Below are positions 28,270 through 38,960 of a DNA stretch of 64,000 bases, piece by piece. The position numbers and the translations under genes were made by a program. The DNA is from Apteryx mantelli. Taxonomy: Eukaryota; Chordata; Aves; Apterygiformes; Apterygidae. The first letter of the stretch is position 1; every line of letters starts with the position of its first letter. Below the pieces are notes generated by a model. That model made no database searches, was not told the origin of the DNA, and worked only from the letters and a program-made list of their open reading frames with translations. Location of the stretch: NCBI RefSeq assembly GCF_036417845.1, contig NC_089980.1:48296501-48360500 (forward strand), in the 5' to 3' direction.

Positions 28270-29572
28270 GAGCCCCCGGCTCCTGCTCAGCGACTGTGTG
28301 CAGGTGACTTGGCACCAGTGGACAAGGGACAGGCACCTCCTGCTCTTCTCTGACGCCATCGCCATCGCCAGATTCAGGTAAGAAGAGCAACCAGAGCCAT
28401 CCTTCCCCCCGCCACCGCCTCTGCCACCTGCCCCCAGGCACTGCTGCTCCCCGGATCTGCTCCCACCGGAGCAGAAAGTGCCTCCTCAGGGCTGCTCTTC
28501 CCATTGCTTCCTTCCTCAACAGCACCTCTCGACAAGGAACAGCAATCCTGCCAAATCCTGCTGGTCACAGCCTCTAGCATCCAGTCGCCCGGAAGGAGGC
28601 CTTCCTCCTCTCCTCGCTGCCTCGCCCAGGGCTCGATGCCCTTTGCTCCCCACGATGACTTGTGCTCCATATGGCCTGCAGCCCCCTGCATGGGTGCACC
28701 TGCACTGCGGGCAGGGACAGCCCTGCCCTTTAATTCGGGGAGGTGTGAGAGGAAAGGGGCAGGCTCCGCATGTTGCCACCCTGACCGGCAGCCCCTGAGC
28801 AAGCGCCTGCCAGCATTGCTTTGCAGCAGCGACTTCTCCAAAGTGCCCTGTGTGCGTGCTGGCACGGAGGCTGCTTTCTGCCGCGCTGGCTGCCCCAAGC
28901 CTCTGCCCCCGGCACATGGCTCTCCCCGGGAGGCCTGCTGCGGCTGCCCCCAGCACACAGCCTCCAAGGCGGTCCCTGCTCTTCCTCCCGGCAGATGTGG
29001 CTCCACCTTCCTGGTCAAGCACCGGGTGCCTCTCAGTGACCTCTGGGTGCTGTGCGGGAAGGACGAGGCAGCGTGCAGCTGTGAAGATGAGGAGGACGTT
29101 TTTGGCCTCAAATGTGCTGATTCCTTCATCCTGGTCTGGACCACCAAGGTCTGCGTGGTCACCTTCCAGTGAGTCTTGGGGGCGCGTCCAGGGCTGGGGG
29201 GATGCAGGGCACCGTGCTTGCCTTCAGTCCTCTCCGGGCTTGCTGGGGCTCAGCCCAGGCTGCGGCAGAGGAAGCAGAGGCCCCGCTGGGCTTTCAGACG
29301 CTCCCACGGGCACCTCCAGGCATGCACAAGCCACCCGCCACTGCCGCCACGACCCTGCAGTTCTGCTCAGCCCAGCAACACTGTGGGGGGACACCGAGCG
29401 GGGGCTCTGGTGTATGGCGGTGTGGAGCGGTGCCAAGCGGGCCAGCTGTGTCTGGGGCCCTGTGCCTCTGCCCAGCAGCAGCGGCAGCAGCAGGAGCGGG
29501 CTCTGAGGCTGTTTCTCCTTCTCGCTGCAGGTCGCAGGAGGGGAAGGAGTGGTGGCTGAGCACCATGCTCAG
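28270..29572 (+). CDS. ARHGAP20-like PH-domain gene fragment, three exons
   Basis: Three plus-strand exons (28270-28377, 28995-29168, 29531-29572) join in compatible phases with GT-AG boundaries. They encode a pleckstrin-homology domain of about 107 residues. It begins PRLLLSDCVQVT...RHLLLFSDAIAIARFR, continues FLVKHRVPLSDLWVLC...SFILVWTTKVCVVTFQ, and ends SQEGKEWWLSTMLR with the expected C-terminal helix Trp. The pattern matches the PH domain of ARHGAP20-family Rho GTPase-activating proteins, which in those proteins acts in membrane or small-GTPase recruitment. The first exon is also open upstream to an ATG at 28103, so it could be the first coding exon. No RhoGAP catalytic domain was found: splicing on to the AG acceptor before about 29930 runs into a stop. 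It may be a truncated family member or a decaying copy; I found no in-frame lesion within the three exons. Confidence 0.65.
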
Positions 29573-30420
29573 GTGAGCCCTGCTGGGGAACTCAGCCTGC
29601 CTGCAGCGGTGTCAAGGCTGCAGGCAGTGCAGAGCTGCCGGGGCAGCTGCCTGCAGCACAGCAGCGCGGGAGGTGGAGGAAAGGGATGCCCCCTGCGCGG
29701 GGCAGCTCCAGGGCCGAGCGGTGGCAGCTGCTTCGCCTTGGCACGGCAAAGGAACGCCAGGAACTGCCCCCGCGGGGACTTGTGTCTCCTCCTGAACTGC
29801 TCCTCACCTCCATAGCTGCTAAGGTTGCCCCTTGCCATGTGCCGGGCTGCGTGCTCCCACCGGGAAAGTCCCCTTTTGGCCCTTCAGAGGCGCAGGAAAA
29901 AGGAGCTGACAGCCTCTTTCTCCCCACAGCACACCCAGGTGCTGCTCTGGAGGACGCCTCTGCCCTCCACAGCCCAGAGGCTGAAGCTGCCTGTGGCCCC
30001 CCAACCGCTGAGACGCAGCAGCCCAGAGGCAGAAGCCCCAGCGGGAGGCACAGAAATGCCTCGTGCGTCTCTGCTCCTCCACTGCCTGCTCAGAGCAATC
30101 AGCTCGGCACGCTGCACAGGAGCCTCTCGGAGGCAGCCCTGTCCTTCCCGGGCCACTCACGAGGCTGCAGAAGGCGCCAGAGGGGCACCAGCTGGGCACA
30201 CAATGTTGCGGATGGTCAGCAACAGCTGGGCATGGAGAAGGAGGCCCTGGAAAAGCCACCTGCCATGGAGGCGGCACCACTCTCAGCTGGCTCTGCACCT
30301 GCACCGTCCTCCAGGTGCTCCCTGGAGAGCTGCCGGGCTGCTTCGCAGGGCCCCTCCATAAGCCTCCTGGGAGCTGCTGCCATTCCCGCTTGCTGCTTGC
30401 GGACAGTGAGAGCTGCAAGA
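29573..30420 (+). other. GC-rich flank downstream of the PH exons
   Basis: This is GC-rich sequence with a long plus-strand open frame rich in Ala, Ser, Pro and Arg (reading for example LGTLHRSLSEAALSF). It includes copy B of the 83-bp block. It could be degenerate C-terminal coding sequence of the ARHGAP20-like gene, but I see no conserved domain, and the phase from exon 29531-29572 does not stay open through the obvious acceptor. Confidence 0.4.
29673..29755. repeat. 83-bp block, copy B (paired with 26260-26342)
   Basis: This is the ungapped partner of the block at 26260-26342. It lies 100 bases after the last PH exon. The plus-strand reading GAAPGPSGGSCFALARQRN here parallels MAAPGQSVRRCFALGQQMN in copy A, so a coding origin is possible. 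Confidence 0.7.
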
Positions 30421-30468
30421 AAGAGAAGGAGATGGAGGAGGAGACAGAAGGAAAAGAAGAAGGAGAGA

Positions 30469-30756
30469 GAGAAGGCAAAAGAGAAGGCAAAAGAGAAGGC
30501 AAAAGAGAAGGCAAAAGAGAAGGCAAAAGAGAAGGCAAAAGAGAAGGCAAAAGAGAAGGCAAAAGAGAAGGCAAAAGAGAAGGCAAAAGAGAAGGCAAAA
30601 GAGAAGGCAAAAGAGAAGGCAAAAGAGAAGGCAAAAGAGAAGGCAAAAGAGAAGGCAAAAGAGAAGGCAAAAGAGAAGGCAAAAGAGAAGGCAAAAGAGA
30701 AGGCAAAAGAGAAGGCAAAAGAGAAGGCAAAAGAGAAGGCAAAAGAGAAGGCAAAA
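30469..30756. repeat. Perfect minisatellite, 24 copies of GAGAAGGCAAAA
   Basis: Twenty-four uninterrupted identical copies of the 12-mer (288 bp) are followed by degenerate copies. The unit length is a multiple of three and contains no stop in any of the six frames. The six-frame products are (EKAK)n, (RRQK)n, (EGKR)n, (FCLL)n, (FAFS)n and (LPSL)n. Complete homogeneity implies recent expansion or ongoing homogenisation. Confidence 0.98.
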
Positions 30757-31499
30757 GAGAAGGAGAAGGCGAAGGTAAAAGCAAAGGAAAAGGAGAAGAG
30801 AAAAAGAGAAGGAGGAAGAGAAAGGGAAAGGAAAGGAGAAGGAGAAGAAATGGAGAGAAAATAAAAGGAGGAGAAAAAGAAAAGACATGGAGAGAAAAAG
30901 AGAAAAAAGAAATGGAGTAAAAATAAATGGAGAGAAAAGAAAGGGAAAGAAAAGGAAGGGGTAGGGCAAGAAAGTGAAAAGGGGAGAAAAAGGTGTAGAA
31001 AGGAAGGGTGAGAGAGAAGTGAGGGCAAAAAAGGGGGAGAAAAGGGAGAAGAAGAAAAGGGAGCAAAGAAGATGGAGCTAAGAAAAGAGAAGAAAGAGGA
31101 GGGAGAAAAGCAAGAGGGAGAAAAAAGGGAGAGAAAAAAGGGGGAGAAAGAAAGGGGAGCAAAAGGGTGAAAAAAGTGGCCAAATGAAGGGGTGATAGAA
31201 AAGGGGAGGAAAAGTAGAGGGAGAAAATGGAGGAAGAAGAAAGGGGGACAAAGAGTGAGAAAAGGGAGAAGAAAATGAGGGGAAGGGGAAATAAGAAAGA
31301 GAGAAGAAAATGGGGAATAAAAAAGGAGGGTGGAAATGGGAGAGAGGGGAACAAAAAGAGGAGGAAGAAAGGGGAGAAAAAAGGAGGGAGATAAAGCGAG
31401 GGAAAAATGGAGAGAGAAGAAGAAGGGAGAAGAAGGGGGAGGTAAGAAAGCATGAGAAAGTAGGTGGTAGGAAAAAAGGGGGAGAAAATAGTGAAACAG

Positions 31500-32095
31500 G
31501 GAGAAAAACCAAAGGGAGAAGAAAAGAGGAGAAAAAAGGGGGAAGAAAAATGGGGAGAAAGGAGGGGGAAATAGCAAAAAGGCAGGGGGAAGGGGAAGAA
31601 ATAAAAGGGAGAGAAAAGAAAGGCAGAGACAAAAATGAGGAGAAAAAAGGGGTGGGAAAGGGGAGCTAAGAAAAGAGGGAAGAAAAGAGGGGAAGCTAAA
31701 ATGGGAGAAAAGGGGGGAGACAGCCAGAGAAAAAAGGGGGAAGAGAAAAAATGGGGAAGAAAAAACGGGAGGAAAACAGGGGAGAGAAAAAAGGGGGAGA
31801 AAGCCTGAGGAGGAAAAAGAGGGAGATAAAAGGGAAGAGGAAAGGGGAGAGGAAAAACAAGGAGGAAAAAGGGGGCAAGAAAAGGAGGAGAAAGCCCAAA
31901 GGGAGAAGAAAGGGGGAGAAAGAAGGAGGAAGAAAAACGTGAAGGAAAGAAGGGAAAGGAACAGAAAAAAGGGGGACAGAAATGGGAGAAATAAAAGGGG
32001 TAGAAAAGAAAGGCAGAGCAAACACGGGGAGAAAAAGGGGGTGGAAAGGAGGAGCTAAGAAAAGAGGGAAGAAAAGGGGGGAAGAAAAAGGGGGA
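31500..32095. repeat. Two-copy ~395-bp higher-order repeat inside the polypurine tract
   Basis: Distinctive landmarks recur at an offset of about 390-395 bases. A CCAAAGGGAGAAGAAA landmark occurs near 31507 and 31898. GAAAAGAAAGGCAGAG occurs near 31614 and 32004, followed by a GGAGCTAAGAAAAGAGGGAAG stretch near 31661 and 32051. Intervening sequence aligns less well. Confidence 0.65.
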
Positions 32096-32135
32096 GAAAG
32101 AAGGGGGGAGAAAAGAAAGCAGGAGAATTCTCTGG

Positions 32136-32660
32136 GGGCCTTTGCCAAAGCTGCCTTTGGCTCCCTAGCCACAAAGACCAAAAGCCCTTTGACCAACAGC
32201 TGCATCAATGGGAGCTGCCTTTGGGCACAGGAGCTAAGTGATGTCAGCAAGGCCCCTCTGCTCCTTGGGCTACTCCATGACGACTATTGCACCCCATGCT
32301 TCGCACATCCCATTTTCTGTTTAAGTGTCAGGAAGACACTCTAATCATACCAGCATGAGTAAAGCAGAAGAGCCAAGCGTTGCCGTGGCAGACAATGCTG
32401 GAATTAAGCCTACTACTGGTGCCGCCTGAATGAAGCTCCTGGTGTCTGCATCCTGCAGGTGTTTTAAATCACATAATGCACTCTGTTCTTCCCAACCAAA
32501 TGCACCTGCCCTGGGGAAGAAGCATGGCTGAGCTGCAAAGGGGAAAATCTGAGCTCTGGCATTGCCCAGCTCAGCTTGCCCAGCACAGCACCCTGCCTTT
32601 GAGCAGTATGGCACATCTGGTTTTCTAGGCTTTGCAAGAGCAAAGAGAAGAACAAGGGAG
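32136..32660. other. Unique sequence between the polypurine tract and CR1
   Basis: Mixed-composition sequence begins TTCTCTGGGGGCC where the purine tract ends abruptly. No open frame of note and no repeat were recognised. The CR1 3' end begins near 32661. Confidence 0.5.
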
Positions 32661-34130
32661 TTCACAGAATCGCAGAACGGTGGAGGCTGGAAGGGACCAT
32701 CAGAGACCATGCGGTCCTAGCGCCCTGCTCCAGCAGGGTCACCTAGAGCAGGCTGCCCAGGACTGTGTCCAGACAACTTCTGAATATCCCCAAGGATGGC
32801 ATCTCCACAAGCCCTCTGGGCAACCTGTGCCAGTGCTCAGGCACCCTCACCACAAAAGAGTTTTGCATAGCTTCAAATGGAATTGCCTGTGTTTCAGTTT
32901 GTGCCCATTGCCTCTCGTCCTGTTGCTGCGCAATGCTGAAAAGAACCTGGCTCCATCTTCTTTACCCCCTCCCTTCAGCTATGTACATGCATTGATACGA
33001 TCCTCCCACAGGCTTCTCTTCTCCAGGCTGAACAGTCCCAGCTCCAGTCCCTTCAGCATCTTCATAGCCCTTCACTGGACTTGCTCCAGGAGCTCCACAT
33101 CTCTCTTGTCCTGCAGAGCCCAGCACTGGAGTCAGCCCTCCAGCTGTGGCTCACCAGGGCTGAGTAGAGGGGAACGATCACCTCCCTCCACCTGCTGGCA
33201 ATGCTCTTCCTAATGCAGCCCAGGCTACCAATGGCTGCCTTTGCCACAAGGGCACACTGCAGGCTCATGGTCAACCTCTTGTCCACCAGGACCCCCAGCA
33301 CCTTCCTGCAGAGCTGCTTTCCAGCACATTGGCCCCCAGCCTGTTCTGGGGCATAGGGTTATTTCTCACTATGTGCAGGACTTGTCATTTCCCCTTGTTG
33401 AACTCCAGCAGGTTCCTCTCAGCCCATCTCTCCAGTCCATTGAGGTTCCCTCTCAGTGGCAGCACAGCCCTCTGGTGTGTCAGTCACTCCTCCCAGTTTT
33501 GCATCCCATCAGGCAACTTGCTGATGGTGCACTCTGCCCCATCATTGAGGTCACGAATAAAGAAGCGGAAGAGGATTGGACCCAGCATTGACCCCTGGTA
33601 GGCACCACTTCTTCCTGGCCTCCAACTGGAATTGGTGCTGCTGATCACAACCCTTGGGCTCTGCTGTTCAGCCACCTTTCAGTCTCCCTCACTGTCTGCT
33701 CATCTACCCCTACTTCCTCAGCTTGCCTCTGACGGGCTGGGAGGAAAGACAGCATGCAAAGCCTTACTGAAGTCAAGGTAGACAACATCCACTGCTCTCC
33801 CCTCTTCCACCCAGCCACTCCTTCCATTGGGGAAGGATGCCCATCAGGTTGGGCAAGAGTGATTACCCCTTTGGCAATCCATGCTGACTGCTCATCACCA
33901 CCTTGTCCCGCAGGTGCTTGAAAATAGTACCCAGCATCAGCTGCTCCATCACCTTCCCAGGGATGGAGGGCAGATGAACTAGCCCCAAGGCCCCTGCATT
34001 CTCCTTCTTGCCCTTTTGCAAGACTGGAGGGACACTTGCTTCCTTCCCATACTCAGGCACCTCTCCCCATCGCCGTGACCTCCTGAAGTGCTCTGCACTG
34101 ACTCCTCTCAAATTTGCCAGATAAACCACA
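32661..34130 (-). mobile_element. CR1-family LINE, 5'-truncated, decayed
   Basis: On the minus strand this reads from reverse-transcriptase coding sequence to the CR1 3' end. The 3' end abuts the diagnostic CACAGAATCGCAGAACGG-type terminus near 32661. Recognisable decayed reverse-transcriptase segments include SRRWGEVPEYGKEASVPPV...GLVHLPSIPGKVMEQL near 34.1-33.9 kb and [20 protein letters not shown]...[13 protein letters not shown]-like sequence near 33.3-33.1 kb. Frames are broken between segments, so it is not autonomous. CR1 is the dominant retrotransposon of birds and other reptiles. The 5' part of the element is missing, as is usual. Confidence 0.9.
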
Positions 34131-35860
34131 GTGGTAACATTTTATACTTACCCTGTGCTCCACTGATAAAATAACCAGACAACTTCTTATTATTGACACA
34201 TTACTGTGCTTTTGGATTATTTCAGGTCTAGGGTATTTCTTCGCAGAAGATGCAGACAGTTATAAGAAACTGCATTTCTATAACTTGTAGAAGATAAATA
34301 CTGCAATTAGTAGTCCAGCTAACACTAGTATTTTCCATGTAAAACTTACAACCTTCAAGGACAGCTCACAACTGAGGCAGATCTGAGACTTTCTATTATT
34401 TTCAAATCTCATTTGAAAATTCTACAGGTCACATTATTAGATGGAACATAATGTGCTTACAATATATATATTCATGGAAAAAAGTGGGATTTTCAAAAGC
34501 AACATATAAGAACAACAAGTTTTGCTAATTAGGTTGTTTGCAGTCTTGTGGCTTTCCCAAGATTTATTTTTATTTCTAGCTATACCACAGCACTGCTGGA
34601 CAACCTGGAATGTCACCCACAGGGGCAGACAGCTGGATAATTAACTAAATTAGATCTTTAAGGAGTATGTCCTTCCCAGGCTATGGAAAGGCTGTGTCCT
34701 TTTAGTACACCTTCACCGCTACATAATACTTTCTCTGTTATTATGCACAGAATGAAAAATGACTTTAAGAAGGTTGCATGACTCTTGTCTGTTCCAGAGC
34801 TGTATATCCCCTTGCAGGAAACAGGTAGGATTTCACTTGTTCGCAAATTTGCAAAACAGGGCAAAATTTGAACTATTTGGAAATCTGCGAAAAGATAGCA
34901 TAAGTGATACAACATCAAAAGTTTTCTTCATACCTTTTCTGGCAAACTTGAAAAATTAAAATACACGAAAAAACAGAATTTTCATCTAAAAAACCCCCTG
35001 CATCTGGTACTAGGCATGGAGCCCTGGCTCACCCTAGCGTGGCTGGGAGATTTCTAAGTCTAGCATACTTTAGATCAGAGTACGCTGCCAAGTGCACAAT
35101 CTCTATAAATCCCAGCATAGCAAGTGCTGGAATATTGTTTTCGTAGAGTTTTGCTTCTTCACTAGCTTCTTCCCTACAAGGATAAAAGCCTATTTGAAAT
35201 TGCTAATTTAAATCAATCCAGTGGTTCAGAATCTACCTCCAGGTAGCAGCACTTTAGCTAAAGAGACATACTGGAGAATCACCACACTGACATGGTATCT
35301 TTTATCCCAAGGAGTTAATGACTGACAGAAGCAGTAACCACTCTTACGCTTCAGTCCAAAATACTGGGGTGTTTTTTTTGTTTTTTTTTGTTTTTTTTTT
35401 TTTGGGGGGGGGGGTGATGGCTATGTTCATTTCTTGTTTGACTTGCTTGCTTTAATAGCAGGAGATGTGACATGTTGAGGGCAGTGGTCAAGGCTGCTTT
35501 TTGAGAGACTCTTAATGCTGCCAGATATTTATAGTATTAAAGTTATTTTAATTCAAGTATTTATCTTCAGGATGGAAGTACAAGAACATAAAGCCCTAAT
35601 AGCTGTTAGTAGTCCAAGCAAAGCCTAGAGACAACAGCTAGCAAGAATTACAAATGGAAAGGAGATGGGGAGAAGTGGAAGAGTTTAATACATTAACCCA
35701 AACATAATACAAGGGCCACCCACTGTGGTAAAAAGAGGAGCTGACATTTTAAAAACAAGGTAAATTGGCTCCAATTAGCTATTTTCACAGTTCTTCACCA
35801 CGAGTACTAGAATTAGTTATGTGAAACTTCCTGGTTTTCACTGTGATTTAGCAAGACTGA
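34131..35860. other. AT-rich intergenic sequence with homopolymer junction
   Basis: No gene was recognised. It contains an interrupted T-rich run ending in T13 then G11 (35391-35414). That is a simple-sequence feature. The rest appears unique. Confidence 0.6.
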
Positions 35861-38800
35861 GATAAGCACATTTTCAGTTTCAGCACATTTATTTAGGAAG
35901 TAGCACTTCGGTTTACATTAGTTTTAAGAATTTGAGTCATGTCCCTTAGAAATTAAATGAGGTATTTACATATTTATTGTTCTACCATCTGGTATATAAC
36001 ACCTGAAAAAATTCTTAAACCAACAGCAAATTAACAGGCTTCAGGTTTAATCAAAAGGCTCTTGTTTTTGGACATTTTATCTGATAAATAGGCAAGGAAA
36101 CAATAATAGGACAAATACAACATTTTATTGGAGACAATGAAAATTGTGAAGCTAAAGCTATGTGACTGTTCATGTTTTTTTTTTTTTTTAAACATTGTTT
36201 AATCAAATGGTGTTTTAACATTTCAAAAAACATTCTTAAAGGGATACCCTGAAGCTAAAGTCCTCAGAACAACAAAATACAAGAATAATCCCATCCCAAA
36301 CTGGAATCACCCAGTATATTTAATAGGGGTGGGGTATAACGTTTTGTCTGCACCTTTGGTTTCTGTCACTCTAATCCAGATTTCTGAAAAATGCTGACTA
36401 GCCCTTTACATGAATAGAATTTTGAATCATGTGGCAAAACAGTTTGTTTCCCAGGCCCTTTGATAGATATGCAAGTATTAGATAAAGTAGTTCCTTCTCA
36501 CTTCTAATGGTAAAGAAACTGCAGAACGGAGAAGCTACATCTCTAGCATCTTCAAAGAATACACGTATATTAACCAACTACTAAGAAGAATGTTGATCTT
36601 TTCCTCAAAGCCACTTCCCTGAAATAGGATAAGACATACTTTTTGTGAAAACAGGGGAAGTATTACAGCAAAACAAGTTTGTTCACCATAGTTTCAGACA
36701 TGTTACAAATTTGTATATGAAAAGATCAAACTCTGAGGAATTCTGACACAATACATAGTGCTTAGCCAATACATTTAATCCATTGGAGGAGTGTCTACCT
36801 TGCCAATTATTGCTGAACTCAGGAGGTAGTTATTGACAAAGTAAACAGTTTCCACTCTAAAACAGTTACGAATTTACAAGAGAAGCAGGAAAAACATAGT
36901 ACACATTCGCCATACTTTAGAAGGTGATTTTGTCTTTGTAAGAAGCTACAAACAGTTTAAAGATCTTTCCTTGTCTTGTGGAATATAGTTGCTGTATTTA
37001 TAGGAAAATATTTATGGCTCATCCATTTTCCTGCTACCAACAGATCATCCTAAGCAAGGAGAATCATGTACGAGAGTAAAACATTCTTCAACACTAAATA
37101 ACAGCTCAAGAAAACCTAACAGTGAATTCAGCAACTGCCTCTAATTAGCACAGTGACTGAGATAACTAGTTGCATCCACTACCTACTTGCTACTTTTCAT
37201 GCCATTTGTTGATAACTGGTAGAAGTCCAACACAAAAAACACCTTTAAAGCTTGAGACAGCCATAGAAAGCATGAATGAAGATCTTTAACCAAGTGCTTG
37301 CTATCTCCCCAAACTGCAAGATGCAGAAGCATCACTAAAGCATTATGGAATAACTAGATAAATGTGTCTTAGGCACAGCTATGCATCATCCATATCATGA
37401 GTAGGAAAGAACTAGAAGAACCTAGGGTGCAGAATTTCACCGTACCTGGTTAAGGAAGTCCTAAGCAAAGTGCTGCTTCCCATACCTATTGTAGAACAGA
37501 CATTTCAATTACATTTGACAACACATCTGATCTCAGTATTCCCAGTGCAAAGTGCTTAAGTTTCACAAGATGGACTTGGCAGCAGTGCCAACCAGTGCTA
37601 AAAACTGTTTGTCTAAAATAGGAAAAAAAAAATTATTTATTCTATACCCGAAAGTAAGTTTAACTGTCACAGTAAGTTGCATGTATAAAACTGTCCTTTT
37701 TAATCACATTCAAGAGACTAACAGTGAAATCAGCAACTGCTTCTAGTTAGTGCAGCAACAGTGACTTCCTCCTCAATTCAGAGATTTCATTCTTCTCAAT
37801 TTTAAAGTGTTACTATGACATTATTATCTACATAAGCAATGTGATGGCCATGTTCAACAAAACTGAATTGGTGAATGGCTTTCTGAAGTAGAATCAGTAA
37901 GAGGGCTCAGGACTAAGAAGCCTGTTTCTAATGCACTAAACTCTGAGTCCAAGAAATTAAGAAAACAAAAAACTTGTATATGTATAAATATCCTAGTTTA
38001 AAGTTTAGGCTCATCTTTAATATTCCATATTGTTTTTGTCTTAGTTTCAGGAAGAGAACCTGTATGGGTTTAGTGTACTATACATAAGTCAATAATAGTA
38101 AATGGGATATCATAACACATAAGAAATAAAGGAGCTACGGTATGCACGTACTCCTTGAGAGGAGGTTTTGCCACCAAGAGCAAAAACCTGCTGCCTTAGA
38201 AGGCATTGTTCTTCCAACAAGTAGAAAGATAAAGTTGTATTCCCTGCTTAATAAAACAGGCAAAGATGTGTAAATAAGGTTGTTAACAACAGGGGGCTTT
38301 TTTTAATTCAGTAAATGTTAAACTTCAGATCAGTAATGAACACATGCAGAAGGCCAGACAAGCTGCTTCCTGATAATTTCGAAGCAGCAGGTCAAGTCAC
38401 TCATTCATTAGCAGTGGGCAGATCTGGGGGGAGGGGAGGCAAGGGGTGACAATTTAGAGAGCTAATGTAACTCTGATCTTTGCAAAGGTAAAAGCATCCA
38501 AGCTGCTGCCCTGCTTATCCTCTCCTAATTCATGATGCTGTGTTAGAACATAATCTGATTTTATGGCAAATAGAGTTGCAAGGTTGGATACAAAATAACA
38601 CAGATCTGGGAAATACAGATTGTATTAAATGAAAAAAAAAAAAAAACACAACAACCACTTTTATACACATAATTCATCCAGTGATTAGATGAAAATGACT
38701 GAGCTAGGACTTGCTCAGTATGTTACCCAAGAAATCATGCGTGTTACACTTATTTACTTTGGAAGCTGTCTAAAAAGCATCTTGGCAAATTTTGGTCACT

Positions 38801-38940
38801 GATATATCAGCCAGAAGATGTGAGATAATACCTTGAGGGAAACAGAATTATTCTTAAAAGAAACTATTCAGTAAGTATTCTTAATGAGATTTAAAGGTGA
38901 TCTATGTACCAAATGGGACTAGGCCATACAACAGTAGGGA

Positions 38941-38960
38941 CCCCCCCCCCAAAAAAAAAA
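38941..38960. repeat. C10-A10 homopolymer junction
   Basis: Ten C residues directly precede ten A residues in the SPAST 3' flank. It has the same form as the runs at 44921 and 55041. Confidence 0.95.

Larger units (their letters stand above)
30421..32135. repeat. 1.7-kb polypurine tract
   Basis: The plus strand is almost entirely A and G over about 1.7 kb, with only rare C or T. It includes the perfect minisatellite at 30469-30756 and then degenerate GGGAGAAAAAG-type repeats. Such tracts can adopt triplex or R-loop structures. They also keep all frames open, which explains the very long apparent open frames on both strands here. Confidence 0.95.

Noticed and set aside
26398-28525. Multiple overlapping open frames of 100-300 codons on both strands
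   Set aside because: They are expected in GC-rich DNA. Only the PH-domain exons show family similarity and consistent splice phases.
28270-30420. A complete Rho GTPase-activating protein with catalytic RhoGAP domain
   Set aside because: I looked for the RhoGAP arginine-finger and conserved core downstream of the PH exons and found neither before the polypurine tract.
30469-30756. Possible CRISPR-like array
   Set aside because: It is a direct tandem repeat without spacers in vertebrate DNA, so it is a minisatellite.
29686-30864. 392-codon plus-strand open frame ending in (AKEK)n
   Set aside because: The repeat is open in all frames, so length is not evidence of coding. The upstream part does not connect in phase with the PH exons. 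I did not call it a gene, though a KEKE-type tail on the ARHGAP20-like fragment cannot be fully excluded.
29819-32021. Very long minus-strand open frames (544 and 601 codons) rich in Phe, Ser, Leu and Pro
   Set aside because: They are a by-product of the polypurine tract: its complement contains almost no stop codons in any frame. No domain, splice context or codon constraint is visible.
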